Under the pieces are notes generated by a model that worked only from the letters and a program-made list of their open reading frames with translations, made no database searches and was not told where the DNA came from. The translations under genes and the position numbers were made by a program. 64,000 nucleotides of DNA from Omphalotus guepiniiformis (taxonomy: Eukaryota > Basidiomycota > Agaricomycetes > Agaricales > Omphalotaceae): NCBI GenBank assembly GCA_028554645.1, contig JAQOOI010000057.1:186001-250000 (forward strand), in the 5' to 3' direction. Position 1 is the first letter of the stretch, and the number at the start of each line of letters is the position of its first letter. This document shows positions 58,378 to 64,000 of the stretch, piece after piece.

Positions 58378-61300
58378 ATGACTGAACAACTTAACTCCGA
58401 GTCCATTTCGACCCTTGGACAGACCGGCCATCGTTATCCCCTTCGGAATCAATCGTCTCGGCAACCTGCTACGAATGATCCGACTAATGTGCCGACCGCT
58501 CGCTCTACAATGGAAGGAACTGGTGAGTACGTTGATACCTATCATGTTGAAACTAAAAAATCCTCGCAAGAGGGTGACCTTTCCGGTCGTAACGCTCCCT
58601 CAAGTACCTCTGAGAAGGGGAACTTGGGTGAAGAACCCGTCTTGGCGCCCATCGCGTCAGACGAGAATGATCCCGCGCCTGTTTCCAAGGATGCGGAGCC
58701 CGAAAGGGACAAATTTGGAATAAACAATCCATTAGAACCCGGAGGAAATGATTGGCAACCAGTGCGAGGGCGTCGCGCTGCTAGGGCTCGATCCGCTTCT
58801 CCTAGCATACCTCAGGTCTCTAATAGAAATCGGTTTGCCGTATTTACCAATGATGCATCTAAGGATTTTACGGAAAGACAACAAGACACTGCAAAAATTG
58901 CAGAAGAAATTCTCACCAATGAACCGCGTGAGGATATCAATAAGAAAACGAACAGTTTTGAGACTGGCCAAGGGCAGTCACATGCGCATGAAAAACACAC
59001 TTTGGACAGCTCCGAAGAATCGGAGGATGTCACTAATCCGCCCAAGGATAAAGGAAAAAATGTTGACCTTCGAAACTATGGAAATTTGAATTTCGCGGAT
59101 GATGAGATTGATCCAGATATTCAACGACAAATTCTTTCTGAATATAAACAACAAAGCTTGAGAAAGAAGAAAATGAACTTTGAAAGTAACAAACAGAACA
59201 ATAAGGATAATGACGAAAGGGATGAGCCAGTATCCGGCAATTTATCTAAAGAAGTCATCAACGTTGATTCCTTGATTAAGGAGTTGGAAGAACTTAAGCA
59301 TGAAAACGATTATCTCCGGGGCAAAACGATCTCTCCAAAAATTGACAAATTTGGATCTGCAAAGGATTATTTGGACAAGAAGCGGCACATATCTGTCACT
59401 CGTACCTTGCCTTTACAGCCCATCAATCAGCTATTACCCGATAGTTTCCTCGGTAAAGCTTTGGGGAAGCATGAACTAACGCCAAAAAAGGAACAAAGAC
59501 GTCGTAAGCGTCATGACTCTTCGGATAGTTCGGAGTCATCTGAAGAAAGTTCATCACCGTCCGATCCTTCTAATTCGTCAGATCCGAGTTCCGATTCTTC
59601 AGACGATTCTTCCGACTCAAGTTCCAGTTCGGATTCTGGTCGTAATAAACACGGAAAAAAATCTAGAAAGAACAAGAAGTCTAAGAAAGGACGTAAACAT
59701 CGACGACAGCGTGAAAACATCAAACCGGTACCTCCCACCGCATATGATGGTTCCCCTGATGCTGAGACCTTTTATCGCTTCATTCAAGAATGCCGTGATT
59801 ATGTCAAAGCCGGGCGAATCGATTCTAAACGACAGGTGTTTGTCCTGTCTCGTTATTTGAAGGGAATAGCCTACCGTTTCTATGTAACCACGGTCTCTGG
59901 ATCCGTACGATCCTGGAAATTGAATGATTTCTTTACGGAGATGTTCAATTATTGCTTCCCTCGGAACTTTAAAGCTGAAATAAGGAAACGTGTTGATAAA
60001 TGCTGGCAAAATCAACGACGTATCCGAGAATATGCACATGAACTTCAAATGTACTTCGATCTCCTGGGTGGAGAAATTGAACGCACCCGAGTTCTGCGTT
60101 TATGGAAAGGTTTCCGAAATGAGATAAAGGGTGAACTAGTATTACAGCATTACGATGCTGAAGTATCATCTTGGAGGGAAGTCGTCGACGCTGCAGAAGT
60201 AATCGAGTTAGCCAATGAAGCGGCGGACAACAAGCCGGATCGTAACCGATTCACCATTCGAAGTACAAATCGATTTAATGCAGGCCGTCGTACTAATACC
60301 TCATCCGAGAAACATCGGTACTCTGGTAACCCTAGACGCGAACCCTATCGAGCCGCAAAAGATACTCGTGAAATCAATAATCTCGAAAAACCAGGTAATA
60401 CTTACCAGAAATCGAGTGCGGGGAAATCTGTCCAAAAGGGGCGTAAGTTATCGGCTAAGGAACAGGAAACCTATCGAGCGCAGGGTCGATGTTTTACCTG
60501 TGGAGAAACTAATCATATCGCTCGTAACTGTCCCGAAAATAAAACTGTGCGTACTGCGAAAAGTAACGCTCCTCCGGGCATCAAGACTGTTAACGCAGTC
60601 AGCTTTGATTTCGAAAAGATAGAGCACTTGAAAAGCGTGTCCGATCAGACTGAGGAACTCACCCTGCATGCTATACGGTTCACTGATGAATCCCTGGTTA
60701 CTTGCGATGAGAACGTCGAGAAGTTTCTTGCTTCGGTTTTAGACGATTTATTTTCGCTTCAGCGGCTCGAGCAACCAGTACCCGAAGGATCAGGGCTGTT
60801 TGAAATTGATTCTGATCAGATACTTGATGTTACAGATTCGGATACGGACTTACAAGACAAGCGTGTTGCAAACTCTCAGATCTATCTGGTGCCTGATAAT
60901 ATTCAAATTGAAGATATTGTACGCCACAAATCTAAGCAGGTTTGGTCCCATGGCGGAAACGACGCTACCCAAAGGCAAGCATTATTGGAAGGTAATTATT
61001 CCAATATGCACGATTGGTACAGACTGGGTGACGTACTAGGACACGCGATGACAGAGTCATTAAACGCTGAATGGTACTACCCTGGTGATGACTGGGACCA
61101 GGTGGCGGATCGTTTGCGAGACAATCGTCGCCGTTTCGAGTGTATCCGAGAACGACATTCCTATGAAATCATAGATTATTTGCATTACAATGAAGACGAA
61201 AATAATGATTTTTGGTTCACGGTGCCTGTGTCGTCAGTTGTTTCTCCGGATTATGATTTGGTACATACTTACAGTATGTTTCGCCTGAACCAACTCTCCT

Positions 61301-64000
61301 CGCCAGAGAACTCTGACTATCTAAGGGTGATGCGACCGTTAGGCGACATCTTACCCGAAGCTTGGATTGAGAGACTAGAATTAATGACTAATAACCCACC
61401 AGGCGATTATTCTCGTTTTACTTATCAATATGCTTATCGTAATGAAGCTTGTGCCGGTATCGTGCTAAACGATCGTGCAACCAACTTGCGAGTATTCCTC
61501 AATTTCCACACGTTGAGTAATGAGGAGTTCGAGGTAGTTCCGTGGTATCTAAAGTTGCTCGAGAAGCATTCCGGTTCTCCCATGTCATACCAATTCTGGG
61601 AAGACGATGATGGCTCGAACATCGCACGCTTGTTTCCAAACGATAGTGACGACGGCCAAGGCATGAGTATCATGATGGCCGAATTCCCGCATGCAGAACC
61701 TAATCATTATCAAAGTGTTCAGCGAAACGCCGCATTGGCAAAAGATTTCTCACGCAAAATACCTCGCCCCTTGGTAGTGGTGGTGAAAGTAAATGGCCAC
61801 CCTGCGCGTGCATTGATCGACTCCGGTTCATTGGGTGATTTTGTTTCGACGTCCCTTGTGGACCAACTGCATCTAAAGCGTATCCCTTTAGCAAAACCGG
61901 TACCACTACACCTCGCTGTGCAAGGATCTCGTTCACGTATTAACTGTGGGGTTGAAGTTCACATTACTTACCAACAAATCTCTGAGAAACGATATTTTGA
62001 CATCATTAACCTGTCAAACTATGATCTAATATTGGGCACACCATTCCTCTTTCAACACAAGGTCCTTATTGGCTTAAATGATTCCCGCGTAATAATCGGC
62101 TCGGCGCCAGCCCTACCGATTGAAGGCGACCAAGTAAAAAATCTATCCTCTCGAGCTTTAGATTTGTTAAATGACGAACTAGAGCACGTACGAGACGAAA
62201 TTATCGTGTATGCCTCTTCATTATTCATGAATGCTTCCGAAACGCAATTACCACCGCTGCGTGATATAAATCATGAGATCCCCTTGATTAATGAACAACT
62301 AATAATCCCTTGGCGCCCCGCCCGGTGTCCTGAGCCTTTACGAGAACAATGGAATATCAAGCGGAATGCTTACTTACAAACAGGCCGATGGAAAGTCTCT
62401 ACATCGAGGAATACTGTTCCGCTTCTGTGCATTCCTAAACCAAACCGCCCGAAGGATAAACCGGAGCTGCGGACGGTTATGGACCTTCGCGCTCGAAATG
62501 CCAACACAAAGAAATTATCTGCCCCATTACCTATGATTGAAAGTGTATTACGGAGGGTCGCAAGTAAGCCTTGGCGTACTATAATAGACGGGCAAGACGC
62601 TTACGAGCAGATCCGCATTATTCCCGAACACGTTGACCGTACTGGCTTTACAACACCTGATGGAAACATGGTCAGTTTAGTACTACAACAGGGTGACTGT
62701 AACGCACCTGCTACTTATCAAGCTTTGATGAATCATATTTTCTCGGGGTATCTTGGTGTGTTTCTCGATGTCTACTTAGACGATATTATAATCTACTCGA
62801 ACACGCTTGAAGAACACGTCCGACACTGTAGATTAGCAATCGACGTCTTACGCCGTGAAAAGCTTTACATCAGTAAAAAGAAAATGCAGGTCTTACCCAC
62901 GGAATTGAAAATATTGGGACGAGTAATTGATGATAAGGGGATCCGCATGGATCCTGCAAAGGTCGATTCCGTGTTACATTGGAAAGTTCCTACAAATAAA
63001 GACCTTCTCCTCGGCTTCCTAGGCTCTGTTGGCTACTTAGCGGATGACATAGCTCGTATTCGTGTTCCTATGGGGATACTTCACGGTATCGCAGGTGCTT
63101 CAGTGCCTTTCCGTTGGTCTGAAATTCATCAACGTGCTTTCGAAGATATCAAACGCTACACTCACGAGTTTCGAAACCATTGTCGCAAACCCTTAGAATA
63201 TGGGGCTGATAAACCTCGCATAAATATTGTCACTGACGCGTGTAGTACTGGTATTAGTGGTTTAGTTTCACAAGGAAACGACTGGCGCACCACTCGCGTC
63301 GCAGCTTTCTTCTCGGCTAAATTAAACCCAGCACAGCAGAATTACGCAGTACATGAACAAGAAATGTTGGCCGGCGTCGAAACTATGCGTCGGCATCGGG
63401 ATATTCTGCAAGGTTGTAAATTCTTTTGGTACACGGACCACAAACCGCTCGTACACTTGCTACAACAGAAAACCTTAAGCGGTCGACAAGCTCGTTGGAT
63501 CCTCTTCGTTGCGGAATTTGATTTTGAAATTATTTATGTTCCTGGAATTGAAAATGTTCTTAGTGATGCCTTGTCTCGCTTATATTCCAACGACGCACCT
63601 GGGACAGTTCGCCACCCTTCTGAATATTCCATTTTTGACGACGAAGTAGACATGTCGTCGCCTTCTTCCTTAGTATCCATGCCTGTTTTTGTTGGACTAG
63701 AAGCGAACGCCATCTCGACGGAAGATTTACGACCACGCCCTAAACGTGTTGAGACGAGTCATCAGTTTGCGCGCCGTATGTCCAAGAAATTTCGCCTGCT
63801 TGGTCCCCGGCCTGTTGTAAATTCTGGGCCGTCAACGCTGTCTGATGCTCCTACCACCGCAGCTCCACACTCCGCTGAAATTCTGACCAATGGCTTGCCT
63901 ACCCGCGAACGCGAACTTCCTGCTGACAGCCGTCTGGGGAGCGGGAGTACGGATGAAAATATAGGAGACGACTCAGCAGAAACTGATGAAACAAACCCAG
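58378..64000 (+). CDS. Ty3/gypsy retrotransposon gag-pol polyprotein (cut by window end)
   Basis: One uninterrupted frame from the ATG at 58378 to the window end, about 1,874 codons, without a gag/pol frameshift. N-terminal ~440 residues: charged and Ser/Asp-rich. Gag core follows at ~450-600 (AYDGSPDAETFYRFIQECRD, NDFFTEMFNYCFPRNFKAEI), then a CCHC knuckle CFTCGETNHIARNC at ~705. A ~400-residue segment of unknown nature precedes the aspartic protease (ALIDSGSLGDFVS, ~1146). Reverse transcriptase has TIIDGQDAYEQI and VYLDDIIIYS (YLDD at 1466). RNase H has IVTDACSTGISG (~1618) and FFWYTDHKPLVHLL. Integrase would lie beyond 64000. The preserved frame and active sites suggest a recent, possibly active insertion. 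Confidence 0.92.
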   Translation, partial: MTEQLNSESISTLGQTGHRYPLRNQSSRQPATNDPTNVPTARSTMEGTGEYVDTYHVETKKSSQEGDLSGRNAPSSTSEKGNLGEEPVLAPIASDENDPAPVSKDAEPERDKFGINNPLEPGGNDWQPVRGRRAARARSASPSIPQVSNRNRFAVFTNDASKDFTERQQDTAKIAEEILTNEPREDINKKTNSFETGQGQSHAHEKHTLDSSEESEDVTNPPKDKGKNVDLRNYGNLNFADDEIDPDIQRQILSEYKQQSLRKKKMNFESNKQNNKDNDERDEPVSGNLSKEVINVDSLIKELEELKHENDYLRGKTISPKIDKFGSAKDYLDKKRHISVTRTLPLQPINQLLPDSFLGKALGKHELTPKKEQRRRKRHDSSDSSESSEESSSPSDPSNSSDPSSDSSDDSSDSSSSSDSGRNKHGKKSRKNKKSKKGRKHRRQRENIKPVPPTAYDGSPDAETFYRFIQECRDYVKAGRIDSKRQVFVLSRYLKGIAYRFYVTTVSGSVRSWKLNDFFTEMFNYCFPRNFKAEIRKRVDKCWQNQRRIREYAHELQMYFDLLGGEIERTRVLRLWKGFRNEIKGELVLQHYDAEVSSWREVVDAAEVIELANEAADNKPDRNRFTIRSTNRFNAGRRTNTSSEKHRYSGNPRREPYRAAKDTREINNLEKPGNTYQKSSAGKSVQKGRKLSAKEQETYRAQGRCFTCGETNHIARNCPENKTVRTAKSNAPPGIKTVNAVSFDFEKIEHLKSVSDQTEELTLHAIRFTDESLVTCDENVEKFLASVLDDLFSLQRLEQPVPEGSGLFEIDSDQILDVTDSDTDLQDKRVANSQIYLVPDNIQIEDIVRHKSKQVWSHGGNDATQRQALLEGNYSNMHDWYRLGDVLGHAMTESLNAEWYYPGDDWDQVADRLRDNRRRFECIRERHSYEIIDYLHYNEDENNDFWFTVPVSSVVSPDYDLVHTYSMFRLNQLSSPENSDYLRVMRPLGDILPEAWIERLELMTNNPPGDYSRFTYQYAYRNEACAGIVLNDRATNLRVFLNFHTLSNEEFEVVPWYLKLLEKHSGSPMSYQFWEDDDGSNIARLFPNDSDDGQGMSIMMAEFPHAEPNHYQSVQRNAALAKDFSRKIPRPLVVVVKVNGHPARALIDSGSLGDFVSTSLVDQLHLKRIPLAKPVPLHLAVQGSRSRINCGVEVHITYQQISEKRYFDIINLSNYDLILGTPFLFQHKVLIGLNDSRVIIGSAPALPIEGDQVKNLSSRALDLLNDELEHVRDEIIVYASSLFMNASETQLPPLRDINHEIPLINEQLIIPWRPARCPEPLREQWNIKRNAYLQTGRWKVSTSRNTVPLLCIPKPNRPKDKPELRTVMDLRARNANTKKLSAPLPMIESVLRRVASKPWRTIIDGQDAYEQIRIIPEHVDRTGFTTPDGNMVSLVLQQGDCNAPATYQALMNHIFSGYLGVFLDVYLDDIIIYSNTLEEHVRHCRLAIDVLRREKLYISKKKMQVLPTELKILGRVIDDKGIRMDPAKVDSVLHWKVPTNKDLLLGFLGSVGYLADDIARIRVPMGILHGIAGASVPFRWSEIHQRAFEDIKRYTHEFRNHCRKPLEYGADKPRINIVTDACSTGISGLVSQGNDWRTTRVAAFFSAKLNPAQQNYAVHEQEMLAGVETMRRHRDILQGCKFFWYTDHKPLVHLLQQKTLSGRQARWILFVAEFDFEIIYVPGIENVLSDALSRLYSNDAPGTVRHPSEYSIFDDEVDMSSPSSLVSMPVFVGLEANAISTEDLRPRPKRVETSHQFARRMSKKFRLLGPRPVVNSGPSTLSDAPTTAAPHSAEILTNGLPTRERELPADSRLGSGSTDENIGDDSAETDETNP

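Overview
The window is nuclear DNA from a filamentous basidiomycete, most likely a mushroom-forming Agaricomycete. Coding sequences are broken by many short introns (about 46-110 nt, GT-AG, CTNAC-like branch sites). The gene content also fits: two F-box/leucine-rich proteins, a BTB protein, a DUF6534 membrane-protein pair, a MYND protein, an AA9 lytic polysaccharide monooxygenase, a PL14 lyase, a cullin-like relic and a Ty3/gypsy retroelement. Nothing bacterial, no CRISPR array and no convincing tRNA or rRNA was seen.

Left third (1-24.6 kb), gene dense: F-box protein (minus); a very large multi-exon protein with six spaced C-x4-C...C-x2-C modules (minus, 1515-7367); across a shared upstream region, an unknown three-exon gene (plus); a PMP3-family membrane peptide (plus); a secreted AA9 enzyme (minus); a BTB protein (plus); a dynamin-like GTPase (minus); a broken cullin N-terminal-like gene (plus); a MYND zinc-finger protein (minus); a secreted PL14 lyase (minus); and a single-exon protein with a BTG/Tob-like N-terminus (minus).

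Middle (24.6-39.8 kb): a decayed fragment matching the 3' end of the neighbouring MFS transporter, a small secreted protein, the intact MFS transporter with a roughly 300-residue central loop, histone H4 with three introns, a TspO/MBR protein, a CON-6-type stress protein, a SET-domain protein with an odd splice junction flanked by an 8-bp direct repeat, a near-perfect foldback element and a second F-box protein.

Repeat-rich, gene-poor stretch (39.8-46.7 kb): a 99-bp hairpin, two head-to-tail copies of a ~1.02-kb element separated and bounded by ACTTAT, and a 559-bp element with terminal inverted repeats.

Right part (46.7-64 kb): two tandem DUF6534 membrane-protein genes, a C2H2 zinc-finger protein, a 2-Cys peroxiredoxin, a short-chain dehydrogenase using a GC-AG intron, and the 5' part of a Ty3/gypsy element whose uninterrupted gag-pol frame runs from 58378 off the end of the window.

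The genes do not form an obvious metabolic cluster. AA9 and PL14 point to plant or polysaccharide degradation; peroxiredoxin, CON-6, TspO and PMP3 fit stress physiology. The least explained item is the six-module cysteine protein. Exon boundaries were read by eye from splice signals and reading-frame continuity, with no alignment or transcript data.
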